Positions 1 through 7,194 of a stretch of DNA of 19,646 nucleotides are shown here, piece after piece; position 1 is the first letter of the stretch; the number at the start of each line of letters is the position of its first letter. Source of the stretch: Gemmatimonas sp. UBA2094 (lineage in GTDB: Bacteria; Gemmatimonadota; Gemmatimonadetes; Gemmatimonadales; Gemmatimonadaceae); NCBI GenBank assembly GCA_002331565.1, contig DCZC01000166.1, positions 2,733 through 22,378 on the forward strand, read 5' to 3'. Under the pieces are notes generated by a model, which worked only from the letters and a program-made list of their open reading frames with translations, did no database searches and had not been told where the DNA came from. A program made the translations under genes and the position numbers.

Positions 1-200
1 CTCGCCACCGGGGCGGCCTTCTCGAGGGAGTCGAGTACGGCCCGGGCTTCGGCACCGTCGCCGGCGTCCACGGCCGCGCGCGCGCGGGCAATCGCGCGAT
101 CGACCGACGGTGACACCACCGGCGCCTGTGCCGCGAGCGCGGCCGGCTGCGTCACACCGCATACCAGGCCGATCACCAGCGTCGCCCGGCCCCACCGCAT
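1..200 (-). CDS. Secreted protein of unknown function, N-terminal fragment (runs off the left edge)
   Basis: An open frame begins at an ATG at 200 and stays open to the window edge, giving the first 66 residues. They start with Met-Arg-Trp-Gly-Arg, followed by a hydrophobic stretch (about residues 7-22) and an Ala-rich signal-peptidase-like site near residue 26 (AALAAQA). Beyond that is an Ala/Arg/Asp-rich helical segment (roughly residues 33-62) of the kind that begins TPR-like helical repeats, but too little is visible to name a family. It lies 24 bases downstream of the holA stop on the same strand, so the two are probably co-transcribed. Export is inferred from the signal-like N terminus only; the function is unknown. 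Confidence 0.6.
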   Translation of the reverse strand, partial: MRWGRATLVIGLVCGVTQPAALAAQAPVVSPSVDRAIARARAAVDAGDGAEARAVLDSLEKAAPVA

Positions 201-224
201 CGTTGGTCGTCTAATCATTGCTCG

Positions 225-1352
225 TTACGCTGCGCGTCGGGTCCGCGTGGCGCAGAGCGCCAGCACGAGACTGGTCAGCAGCTGTTCTTCGGTGGACACC
301 CGCGTGTCCTTGAGCGCCATGTCGGCTTCGAGCAGCAGGCCCAGCGCGCGTTCGCAGGCATCGGCGCTCCACCCCTCGGTCGCCTTCGTCCATGCGGACG
401 CCGCCTCGCCCCACGGGCGTCCCGGATAGCCGCCCGTTTCCTTGAGAAAGGCGAAGTACTCCTGCGGCAGCCGCTGCGTGGGAATGCCGGCATCACGGCG
501 CGCGCGGCCGAAGCGCAGCGCGAACGCCTGCGTAGCGAGCATCATCACCACCTGCACCGCGTTCACCTTGGGCTGCCCCAGCACGTGTCCCACCAGGTTC
601 ACCGCCGTCTTCGCGTCGTGGCGCGCCACGGCGTCGAGCAGGTCGGTCACCGTCTCGCCGCGCCGCACGCCCACCACCGCCGACACCGAGTCCACGTCGA
701 TGACGGCGCGCGTCCCCTCGCTGGCGGTGCCGGTGCCGGCGGCGTCGTGCGCGCCCAGCACGTAGCTCGCGCACTTGTCCAACTCGGCAGCGAGCAGATG
801 CAGATCGTTGCCCACGGCCTGCTGCAGCAGCTGCGCCGCATCGTCGGCGATGTCCACCTGCAGCGCCGTGCCGGCGTGATGCATGATCCACCGGCGCACG
901 CGCTCCGGGGTGAGCGGGGCGAACTCGAGTGACACGCCGGCGTCCACCAACGCACTGTCCGCCTTCGTCCCGGCCGGGCTCACCAGCAGCAGCAACGTGT
1001 CGCTCGCGGGGCGCTGCAGGTATTTGTCGAGCTGCGCCCGCGCGGCCTTCTTGAGCCCCGTCACGTCACGCAGCACCACGGCGCGACATTCGGCGAGCAT
1101 CGGCGGCGTGGTGAGCAGACTCGCCACCGATTCGCCGTCGAGATCGGCGCCACGACGCTGCTCGAGGTTGAAGTCGCGCGTCGACGGGTCGATTGCTGCC
1201 TGCAGCAAATCGCGAATGGCCGCGTCCTTCAGGTAGTCGTCGTCGCCGTGGAGATAGTACACGGGCGCGAACTGCCGCGACTGGATCGCGGCCTGCACGA
1301 CTCTGAGGGGGGAGGCTTCCTTCGCGGTGGGCGCGGCGGACTTCGGGGGCAT
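225..1352 (-). CDS. holA: DNA polymerase III subunit delta
   Basis: This is the clamp-loader delta subunit, which opens the beta sliding clamp so that it can be loaded on primed DNA in the cytoplasm. The 375-residue product has the family's opening strand pattern VYYLHGDDDYLKDAAIRDLL near residues 31-50. A long AAA+-like but Walker-less region follows (LTTPPMLAECRAVVLRDV near 80-97; LLLLVSPAGTKADS near 120), then the all-helical collar domain ending in LLTSLVLALCATRTRR. The length is close to the usual 330-350. I chose the ATG at 1352; a TTG at 1358 is in frame but overlaps the U-run of the upstream terminator. No Shine-Dalgarno sequence is visible because the terminator hairpin fills the space just upstream. 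Family assignment is from overall sequence character, so confidence is high but not absolute. Confidence 0.88.
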   Translation of the reverse strand: MPPKSAAPTAKEASPLRVVQAAIQSRQFAPVYYLHGDDDYLKDAAIRDLLQAAIDPSTRDFNLEQRRGADLDGESVASLLTTPPMLAECRAVVLRDVTGLKKAARAQLDKYLQRPASDTLLLLVSPAGTKADSALVDAGVSLEFAPLTPERVRRWIMHHAGTALQVDIADDAAQLLQQAVGNDLHLLAAELDKCASYVLGAHDAAGTGTASEGTRAVIDVDSVSAVVGVRRGETVTDLLDAVARHDAKTAVNLVGHVLGQPKVNAVQVVMMLATQAFALRFGRARRDAGIPTQRLPQEYFAFLKETGGYPGRPWGEAASAWTKATEGWSADACERALGLLLEADMALKDTRVSTEEQLLTSLVLALCATRTRRAA

Positions 1353-1356
1353 GGGC

Positions 1357-1387
1357 AAAAAATAACAGGGGCCGGTGAGCCCCTGTT
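1357..1387 (-). terminator. Rho-independent terminator after the anti-sigma gene
   Basis: Positions 1364-1372 and 1379-1387 form a perfect 9-bp stem with a 6-base loop. On the minus strand the stem is followed by a run of six U at 1362-1357. It lies about 35 bases after the anti-sigma stop and ends only 4 bases before the holA ATG. Confidence 0.85.
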
Positions 1388-1422
1388 CGTCTTTCGCCGC
1401 GAATTTCCGCCCGGTGCCCCAC

Positions 1423-2001
1423 TCAGCGCACGTCGGCGAAGCGGATCGGTGCGTTCACGAAGCCCGCCGGGGCTTCTTCCACGATCATGGTGGCCGGCCA
1501 TACCGGGTTGCCGGTGGCCATCGCCTGCATCAGGTCGGGATTGCTGTACGGGGCCCGGGCCACGGGCGCAGGGAGCATCACCATCACCGGCTGCATGGCG
1601 AGCGTCGGGGCGGTTCTGCTCCGTACCGCCTGAAACGCGAGGGCACCGATCGCCGCGCTGGCCGCCATGGCAAGCATGGTGCGCGACGGCGAGACGAACC
1701 GGTTGCGGGCAACCGGAGGCATCGTGGGCTCACCCAGCGTGCCGGCCACCGCCGCCGTGCGCTCGGCCCGACACTCGGCCAAACGGGCCCGCAGCCTTGT
1801 CTGGAACTCGGCGCTCGGCTCGAGCGACGGCATCGCGGGGGCCATGGTGTGCACCACCATCAGCGACCGCCGAACGAGGGCGTCGTGTGCCGCGCATCCG
1901 TCGCAGACCAACACATGACGCTGCGCCTCGGCCATCAGTTCACCCGGCAACGTATCGTCGAGATACGCGAGGTGTCGTTTGCGAAAGTGCTTGCAGTCCA
2001 T
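1423..2001 (-). CDS. Zinc-binding anti-sigma factor (ZAS / zf-HC2 type), membrane-anchored
   Basis: The predicted role is to hold the neighbouring ECF sigma factor inactive at the inner membrane. Starting at the ATG at 2001, the 192-residue protein has Cys3 and then the ZAS motif His29-x3-Cys33-x2-Cys36 in an N-terminal helical domain. A linker leads to one transmembrane segment (about residues 109-126). The periplasmic tail is short (about 65 residues), Pro/Met/Val-rich, and has no domain I recognise. A GTG at 2115 would add 38 Pro/Gly-rich residues in front of the zinc domain; I reject it because ZAS domains normally start near the N terminus. The gene follows the sigma gene on the same strand, the usual sigma/anti-sigma order. 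Unusually, about 195 bases containing a strong hairpin separate the two. A U-tailed terminator follows it. Confidence 0.85.
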   Translation of the reverse strand: MDCKHFRKRHLAYLDDTLPGELMAEAQRHVLVCDGCAAHDALVRRSLMVVHTMAPAMPSLEPSAEFQTRLRARLAECRAERTAAVAGTLGEPTMPPVARNRFVSPSRTMLAMAASAAIGALAFQAVRSRTAPTLAMQPVMVMLPAPVARAPYSNPDLMQAMATGNPVWPATMIVEEAPAGFVNAPIRFADVR

Positions 2002-2126
2002 CGGTACGAGACAGGAGCCTGCGGAAGGGCGTGCACGGCAAGGTACCCAGCCGGCGCCTGGCGGTTCCGGAGATACCCGCTCGGGGGCACCCGGCCACCC
2101 GGCGGGCTCAGCCACACTGGATATAC

Positions 2127-2165
2127 GAAGGAGGGGGCCGGCGCGCTACGCCGGCCCCCTCCTTC
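2127..2165 (-). terminator. Strong 17-bp hairpin between sigma and anti-sigma genes
   Basis: Positions 2127-2143 and 2149-2165 are perfect reverse complements (17 bp, very GC-rich) with a 5-base loop. It starts about 30 bases after the sigma stop codon. The minus-strand sequence that follows has no U-run, so it is either a U-less terminator or attenuator, or an mRNA-stabilising 3' structure. The stem itself is certain; the role is inferred. Confidence 0.7.
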
Positions 2166-2196
2166 CGTACCCGTGCCCTCGTGGACCCGTCCGCGG

Positions 2197-2841
2197 CTAC
2201 CGCACCAGCGGCGAAATGATGTCCGCGAACGCCGTCCTCGCCCGGTTCAGCCGCGACTTCACCGTCCCGAGGTTCACCCCGGTGATCTCGGCGATCTCCT
2301 CGTAGCTCTTGCCTTCGAGCTCACGCAGCACGAACACCTCGCGGTGATGCGCCGGCAGCTGCCCCACCGAATGCTCCACCATCTCCCGCAGGTGCCGCTT
2401 GCGGAACAGGTCGTCGGGGCGCGACATGGTGTCCTCGAACTCGAGCGGGCGCTCCTCGTCTTCGAACTTCGCCTTGATGGTTTGGAACAGAACCAATGGG
2501 TTGCGCGAGCGGTTGCGCAGCTCGTTCTTCGCCAGGTTCGAGGCAATCGTGTAGATCCACGTGCTGAACTTCTTGGAGCGATCGAAACGCCCGATGTGCC
2601 GGTACACGCGGATGAACACTTCCTGCACCAGATCCTCGGCGCGGTCGCGATCCCCGATCGTGCGATACACGAAGTTGAGCAGGCGGCGCTGGTAGCGATC
2701 GACGAGCTCCTCGAACGCCCGTTCCTCACCCGCGAGGAACGCCGACACCACATCCCCGTCCTCGAGCGAGCGCAGGTGCTCCCGCACCGGCACCACTGGG
2801 GTGGTATGGGCGGTCCGTTTGGTACGAGCCAGTTCGGCCAT
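2197..2841 (-). CDS. ECF-type RNA polymerase sigma factor (RpoE-like)
   Basis: This 214-residue protein directs core RNA polymerase to a stress or envelope regulon. Region 2 spans about residues 43-110: ERAFEELVDRYQRRLLNFVY, then the conserved DRDRAEDLVQEVFIRVY and KFSTWIYTIASNLAKNELR. Region 4 (about 153-205) carries LPAHHREVFVLRELEGKSY and the helix-turn-helix EEIAEITGVNLGTVKSRLNRAR. An acidic linker of about 40 residues joins them, and there is no region 1 or 3, as expected for the ECF class. The ATG at 2841 has an excellent Shine-Dalgarno sequence (AGGAGGG at 2856-2850, 8 bases away). The gene downstream is a ZAS anti-sigma factor, which supports regulation by sequestration. The inducing signal cannot be read from the sequence. 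Confidence 0.95.
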   Translation of the reverse strand: MAELARTKRTAHTTPVVPVREHLRSLEDGDVVSAFLAGEERAFEELVDRYQRRLLNFVYRTIGDRDRAEDLVQEVFIRVYRHIGRFDRSKKFSTWIYTIASNLAKNELRNRSRNPLVLFQTIKAKFEDEERPLEFEDTMSRPDDLFRKRHLREMVEHSVGQLPAHHREVFVLRELEGKSYEEIAEITGVNLGTVKSRLNRARTAFADIISPLVR

Positions 2842-2921
2842 CGGTCGAGCCCTCCTGCGTAAGGCAGTAGTCCGGTGGCGCTACGCATCGGGCTGCTGCC
2901 CGTGGTGCGGCGCCGCGGTGA

Positions 2922-2940
2922 CACGAGTGGTTCACTCGTG
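2922..2940 (-). repeat. 8-bp inverted repeat in the sigma leader
   Basis: cacgagtg (2922-2929) and cactcgtg (2933-2940) are perfect reverse complements with a 3-base loop. The repeat lies about 80 bases upstream of the sigma start codon, inside its predicted 5' leader. It could be an operator or an RNA hairpin; nothing in the sequence decides. Confidence 0.45.
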
Positions 2941-3049
2941 GCGCCCCAACCAGACCGCCGGACGACCCGTCCAGTCATGTTGGTGCGCACAGGGGGATAT
3001 CGCACGGGGCGTGCCGGAGGGAACCTTTTGGAACACTCCGAGGTAAATC

Positions 3050-3055
3050 ATTATA
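3050..3055 (-). promoter_or_regulatory. Candidate -10 element for the sigma gene
   Basis: The minus strand reads TATAAT exactly, in the most AT-rich stretch of this GC-rich region, with TG a few bases upstream. No good -35 is visible at 16-18 bases. If used, transcription would begin near 3043 and leave a leader of about 200 nt. A GGAAC-type ECF promoter is not seen on this strand. Confidence 0.4.
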
Positions 3056-3170
3056 TAGCAACCACTTAGAGTTCTGTGCCCCGCGTCACCACATCACCGG
3101 GCGTGCGCGCGACCGTCCCATTCCGAAGACGTGCGTCCGGAAAAGTGGACAGCCGGTACGACATTTCGGC

Positions 3171-3716
3171 TCAGTTCAAGCGAAAGCCTGCCGCATACAG
3201 CAGGGCGAGCGCCGTTTTGGCGTCCTGAATCTCCCCCTGCTCCACCATGGACAGCGCCCGCGACAACCGCGTGGGCACCAATTCCATGAATTCGTCGGCC
3301 TCGCGATGCGCCTGCCCTGCCACGAGACCGGTCGCGACGAACAGATGGATCTTCTCGTCGGTGAAGCCGGGCGTCGTGTACATGGTGAACACATGTTCGA
3401 CACGCTCGGCCGTGAAACCGGTTTCCTCCTGCAATTCGCGCCGGGCACAATCCGCCGGCGTTTCCCCCGGGTCGAGACGACCGGCAGGGATCTCGTACAG
3501 GAATTGATCGGCAGCGTACCGGTACTGCCGGATCAGCAAGACCTCGGGATCGTCTCCCGGGTCACCGAGCAACGGCACCACAGCGCTCGCCCCCGGGTGC
3601 CGGATCATCTCCAAGGTCCCCGTCGAGCCATCGGGGAAGCGGACCTCGTCGAGATCCACCGAGATGATGCGCCCGTGGTAGACCCGGGTCCCACCGATCT
3701 TTCCCGTCTCGTTCAT
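3171..3716 (-). CDS. NUDIX hydrolase, ADP-ribose pyrophosphatase-like
   Basis: It probably hydrolyses ADP-ribose or a related nucleoside diphosphate sugar to AMP and a sugar phosphate in the cytoplasm. The 181-residue protein carries a perfect Nudix box at residues 79-101 (G-x5-E-x7-R-E-L-x-E-E-x-G-F). Before the box it has the ADP-ribose pyrophosphatase hallmarks RQYRYAADQFLYEIPAG, and after it TTPGFTDEKIHLF. I chose the ATG at 3716 because it overlaps the SET gene stop as ATGA (positions 3713-3716), implying translational coupling. A longer frame to 3770 would add 18 residues inside the SET gene. It is the last gene of the M16-M16-SET-NUDIX unit. Exact substrate specificity cannot be settled from motifs alone. 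Confidence 0.9.
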   Translation of the reverse strand: MNETGKIGGTRVYHGRIISVDLDEVRFPDGSTGTLEMIRHPGASAVVPLLGDPGDDPEVLLIRQYRYAADQFLYEIPAGRLDPGETPADCARRELQEETGFTAERVEHVFTMYTTPGFTDEKIHLFVATGLVAGQAHREADEFMELVPTRLSRALSMVEQGEIQDAKTALALLYAAGFRLN

Positions 3717-4291
3717 CTCGTAGTCTTGGCCGGCTTGCGGGGCTTCTTCACGTCGTTGCCCGCCAGCCACTCACGCACCGTCGGGCGCAGATACACCGGC
3801 ACCTTGAGAATCGTGCCGCGACACTTCTTCGACCCGCAGCGGCACGTGTAGTACCGAACGTCCTTCGGCCCGTAGTCGTCCTGCCACGCGAACCGGTAGT
3901 CGTACGTGAGTTCGGTCTCAGGGGCGATCGCCTTGATGGCCTTGATGTAGATGTGGCCCTTCTCGATCTCGGTCTCGCAGTTCGGATCGCACGAGTGGTT
4001 GATGAAGCGCGCGTCGTTGCCGCCGTAGCGCGCATCCAGCACCGTCTCGTCATCGAGCACGAAGAGAAACGTGTGATGCCGCGCGTCGTTGTCCTTATAC
4101 CGATCGTCGGCTTCCTCGTGTGTGATGCGCTGTCCCCAGTACTCGTCGACCTTCTGTCCCTTGCGAATGGGCTTGATCGCGAACGCGCCGCGCCCTTGGA
4201 TCTTCGAGCGGCGCACCTCGTACAGCTCCGACTTGGGCGGCTTCACCAGCGTCTTGCTGGACTTCTTCGTCGACTTCCGGACTGGGGTCAC
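3713..4291 (-). CDS. SET-domain lysine methyltransferase with post-SET zinc site
   Basis: The predicted activity is SAM-dependent methylation of lysine on a protein. In the 192-residue product the SET motifs appear in order: GRGAFA (33-38), RFINHSCDPNC (95-105), and ELTYDY with the catalytic Tyr (127-132). A true post-SET CxCx4C follows (Cys150, Cys152, Cys157), which with a Cys of the NHSC motif can bind one zinc. Both ends are Lys-rich (KSTKKSSKTLVKPPK near the N terminus, KKPRKPAKTT at the C terminus), suggesting nucleic acid or chromatin-protein contact or self-methylation. The start is a GTG at 4291 with no clear Shine-Dalgarno sequence. It lies 60 bases after the second M16 gene and overlaps the NUDIX gene by 4 bases. 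The substrate is unknown; bacterial histone-like proteins or ribosomal proteins are plausible by family analogy only. Confidence 0.9.
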   Translation of the reverse strand: MTPVRKSTKKSSKTLVKPPKSELYEVRRSKIQGRGAFAIKPIRKGQKVDEYWGQRITHEEADDRYKDNDARHHTFLFVLDDETVLDARYGGNDARFINHSCDPNCETEIEKGHIYIKAIKAIAPETELTYDYRFAWQDDYGPKDVRYYTCRCGSKKCRGTILKVPVYLRPTVREWLAGNDVKKPRKPAKTTR

Positions 4292-4351
4292 GATGACGGG
4301 ATGAGGAGAGCAGGGTGGGCGGCCAGGCGGACGCGACGCGACGACGGCGTA

Positions 4352-5761
4352 TCAGACGACGCCGTCATCATCGAGAGGATCATACACCGTGATGGGGCCG
4401 AGCCCCAGTGCCGCGATGGGCTCACGGATGGCGTCGGCATCGCCCACCACCACCACCTGCAACCGCGCCGGATCCAGGTGGGTGCGCGCCACGCGCAACA
4501 CATCCTGCGCCGTGACCGCCGAGACTCGCTCCCGGTACGTGTCGAAGTAATTGCTGGGCAAGCGGAAGATCTCCACGTTGGCCAGCCCGCCGGCCACCTC
4601 GGCCGTGGTCTCGAAGCGGATGGGGAATACGCCCACCAAGTAGGAAATCGCCAGCGACAGCTCGGCGTCGCTCACCGGTTCTTCGCGGATGCGCGTGAAC
4701 TCCACTACGATCTCGCGCAGGGCGTCGGCCGTCACGGCCGTTTCCACCGCCGTGCTGATTTCGAACGGGCTCGCCGCGCGACGCCAGTCGAACGCGCTGT
4801 GCGCGCCGTAGGTGTACGCGTGCTGCTCACGCAGATTGAGGTTGAGCCGCGACGAGAACAGCCCACCGAGGATGGCGTTCATCACCACCACGGGGAAGTA
4901 ATCGGGGTGGAAGCGGGGAATGGCGATGTGGCCCACGCGCACTTCGCTCTGCGGCGCTTCGCTCTTGTGCACCAGATGCACGCGCGGTTCGGCGTGACGC
5001 TGCGCCGCCGGCGGCTCGGTCACGGGCGGTGCCTTCCCCGCCCAGTCCCCCAGATGCGTGCTGGCAATGCGCACCGCCGTTTCCACGTCGATGTCGCCCA
5101 CCATCATCAGCGCCGTCGCGTCGGGGCGATAGAACGTGTCGTGGTACTTGACCACCTCGTCGCGCGAGAGGCGCTCGATGCTGCGCTCGTCGCCGCCGGC
5201 GAGGCGCGCGAACCGTGACGACGGATCGAAGAGCAGGCGCGAAAAGAACACATCACTCAGGCCACGTGGTTCGGCACGCAGTTGCGCGAGATCGGCGCGA
5301 CGCTCGGCGCGCAGCCGTTCCAGCTCGTGCTCGGGGAATGACGGATAGCGCAGCACCTCCGCCAGCACCGCCATGGCGTCCTCCATGCGCGAGGACAGCG
5401 CCGTGAGCTGCACGATGGCCGAATCCCAGTCGGCCCCCGTATCGAGCGTGGTACCGAGCATCTCGAGGCGGGTGGTGAGCTCGAGCGCGTTCATGGAGCG
5501 GGTGCCTTCGCTCAGCGCGCGCGTCACCAGCTGAGCCAGTCCCTCATGGTCACGCGGATCGCGCGTAGCCCCGGCTTCCACCACGGCGAGCGTCGTCACT
5601 ACAGGAAAGGCCGGCACGGGGGCCACCATCAGCCGCAGTCCGTTGCTCAGGATGCGGGTGACGAAGTGCGGAAAACGGTACGGCCGGGGCTCGCCCGGGC
5701 CCGGACGCGCGGGGGCGTCGGGCGTGGGGCGTGGGGCGTTCATCGGTTCCATGACAGTCAT
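4352..5761 (-). CDS. M16-family peptidase-like subunit lacking zinc ligands
   Basis: This 469-residue protein has the two-lobe M16 (pitrilysin / mitochondrial processing peptidase) fold, but the zinc motif is lost. Where the partner gene has HLFEH in GFAHLFEHML, this one reads GLAQLVTRAL (residues 75-84), with all three key positions replaced. The C-lobe keeps the substrate-binding Arg/Tyr motif LREQHAYTYGAHSAF. Such pairs form heterodimers in which one subunit is catalytic and the other shapes the chamber, as in mitochondrial MPP and several bacterial M16B pairs. I chose the ATG at 5761 because it overlaps the upstream M16 stop as ATGA (5758-5761); later Met codons at residues 4 and 7 are possible. 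The N terminus is Pro/Arg-rich with no signal peptide, so a cytoplasmic location is likely. Confidence 0.9.
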   Translation of the reverse strand: MTVMEPMNAPRPTPDAPARPGPGEPRPYRFPHFVTRILSNGLRLMVAPVPAFPVVTTLAVVEAGATRDPRDHEGLAQLVTRALSEGTRSMNALELTTRLEMLGTTLDTGADWDSAIVQLTALSSRMEDAMAVLAEVLRYPSFPEHELERLRAERRADLAQLRAEPRGLSDVFFSRLLFDPSSRFARLAGGDERSIERLSRDEVVKYHDTFYRPDATALMMVGDIDVETAVRIASTHLGDWAGKAPPVTEPPAAQRHAEPRVHLVHKSEAPQSEVRVGHIAIPRFHPDYFPVVVMNAILGGLFSSRLNLNLREQHAYTYGAHSAFDWRRAASPFEISTAVETAVTADALREIVVEFTRIREEPVSDAELSLAISYLVGVFPIRFETTAEVAGGLANVEIFRLPSNYFDTYRERVSAVTAQDVLRVARTHLDPARLQVVVVGDADAIREPIAALGLGPITVYDPLDDDGVV

Positions 5762-7068
5762 GCGGTCGCCCCGGCCAACTCGGCTTCCGCCTCGGCCGGC
5801 GGTTCTTCGGAGGGCACGAACACCAGCACCACCCGGTTGTCCGGACCCAGACATTCGCGCGCGAGGCGCGACACCGCGGCGGCCGTGGTGGCGTTGTAGC
5901 GCGCGACCTGCGTGTTCACGAGTGCGGGATCACCGAAGTAGGTGGCGAAGCGCGACAGCTGATCGGCGCGCTCGGCGGCCGACTGCATGCTCATCACGAA
6001 GCTCGTTTCGATGAGTGCGCGCGCCCGGGTCACTTCGTCTTCGGTGACTCCGTGTTCGTGCATCGCGTCGAGTTCGGCGAGCACGGCGTTCTCCAGCTGT
6101 TCGACGGTCACCCCCGGGTGCGCCGTGGCGTCCACCACCAGCAGGTCGCTCCCCTTCGCCAGATCGTAGGTGAAAGCGCTCGCCTGCGACGCGATACGCT
6201 GCCGGCGCACGAGCGACTGCTCGAGACGGCACCCGGTGCGCATCCCCAGCACGGCGCCCGCCAGGCTCGCCGCGTAATAGCCGTCGGTCCCGAACACGGG
6301 TGTGCGGCAGGTCACGAAGACGCGCGGCAACGCCACGGCATCGGGTACCACTTCCCGGCGCGTGTTCCCGAACGTGGGGGAGACGCGCATGTCGCGTAGC
6401 GGCGGACGCGGGCCACCGCGGGGGATCGCCCCGAAGTATTCTTCGATCAGGCGCACCGTTTCGGCACGATCGAAATCGCCGGCCACCGTGAGCACCGCGT
6501 TGTCCGGCGTGTAGTACGTGCGGAAGAAGTCCGCCACGTCCTCGAGCGACGCGTCGGTCAGATGTTCCATCGACCCGATCAGCGAGTGGTTGAACGGGTG
6601 GCCTTCGGGGAACGCCAGCGCGGGGAGGCGCTCCCACCAGGTGCCGTAGGGCTGGTTGTCCACACTCCACCGGCGTTCGTTCTTCACGACGTCGCGTTGG
6701 GTGTCCAGTTTCTGTTGCGTCATCGCCGGGAGCATGCGTCCCATGCGATCGGCTTCGAGCCAGAGCGCCAGCGCCAGCTGGTGCGACGGCAGCGTTTCGT
6801 AGTAGTTGGTACGGTCGAGCCACGTGGAACCGTTCAGCGTTCCGCCGGCCCGCTGCACCAATTCGAAGTGCTCATTGGCTTCGACATTCGCCGATCCCTG
6901 GAAGAGCATGTGCTCGAAGAGATGGGCGAAGCCGGTCCTGTCCAGTCGCTCGTTGGCCGAACCGACATGGTACCACAGATTCACCGCCACGATGGGGGCC
7001 GTATGGTCCTCGGAGAGCACCACGTGCAGGCCATTCGGGAGATGGTAGCTCTCGACGGGGATGTGCAT
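5758..7068 (-). CDS. M16-family zinc metallopeptidase, catalytic subunit
   Basis: This is a zinc endopeptidase for peptides or unfolded protein segments. The 436-residue product begins directly with the M16 N-terminal strand (LPNGLHVVLSEDH). It has the inverted zinc motif HxxEH as HLFEH at residues 49-53, with the third ligand Glu131 in VVKNERR, 78 residues on, the normal pitrilysin spacing. The C-terminal lobe is complete. No signal peptide is present. The ATG at 7068 has no Shine-Dalgarno sequence within a short upstream region shared with the divergent lipoprotein gene, so initiation could be leaderless. It is the first gene of a four-gene unit, coupled by ATGA to its zinc-less partner. 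Cleaved substrates are not evident. Confidence 0.93.
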   Translation of the reverse strand: MHIPVESYHLPNGLHVVLSEDHTAPIVAVNLWYHVGSANERLDRTGFAHLFEHMLFQGSANVEANEHFELVQRAGGTLNGSTWLDRTNYYETLPSHQLALALWLEADRMGRMLPAMTQQKLDTQRDVVKNERRWSVDNQPYGTWWERLPALAFPEGHPFNHSLIGSMEHLTDASLEDVADFFRTYYTPDNAVLTVAGDFDRAETVRLIEEYFGAIPRGGPRPPLRDMRVSPTFGNTRREVVPDAVALPRVFVTCRTPVFGTDGYYAASLAGAVLGMRTGCRLEQSLVRRQRIASQASAFTYDLAKGSDLLVVDATAHPGVTVEQLENAVLAELDAMHEHGVTEDEVTRARALIETSFVMSMQSAAERADQLSRFATYFGDPALVNTQVARYNATTAAAVSRLARECLGPDNRVVLVFVPSEEPPAEAEAELAGATA

Positions 7069-7194
7069 GGGTCAATATTCGGGCGTGTACCAGCAACTCG
7101 AAACCCCGTCGTGATGCATTCGCGTTCATCGTCGATACGGGCGCAGCGTGCGCTGCCCCCGCTGTCACTTTCTCACTCTCGTGTCCGCTCAATT

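Larger units (their letters stand above)
2842..3170. other. Non-coding region upstream of the sigma gene
   Basis: This 329-base stretch between the NUDIX stop and the sigma start has no convincing gene. It holds the sigma ribosome-binding site (2850-2856), an 8-bp inverted repeat (2922-2940), and an AT-rich stretch (3044-3056) with a minus-strand TATAAT. The region just after the NUDIX stop has only weak inverted repeats and no U-tailed terminator. Confidence 0.6.

Noticed and set aside
1375..2862. Long plus-strand open frame opposite the sigma and anti-sigma genes
   Set aside because: The translated sequence is rich in Arg and His with no recognisable domain, while the minus strand encodes clear sigma and zinc anti-sigma motifs.
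3020..3034. Two GGAAC words suggesting an ECF-type promoter
   Set aside because: They are on the plus strand, with no plus-strand gene nearby; the sigma gene lies on the other strand.
3953..5218. Long plus-strand open frame opposite the SET and M16 genes
   Set aside because: It is an antisense shadow; the minus-strand genes carry full catalytic or family motifs and coupled start/stop codons.
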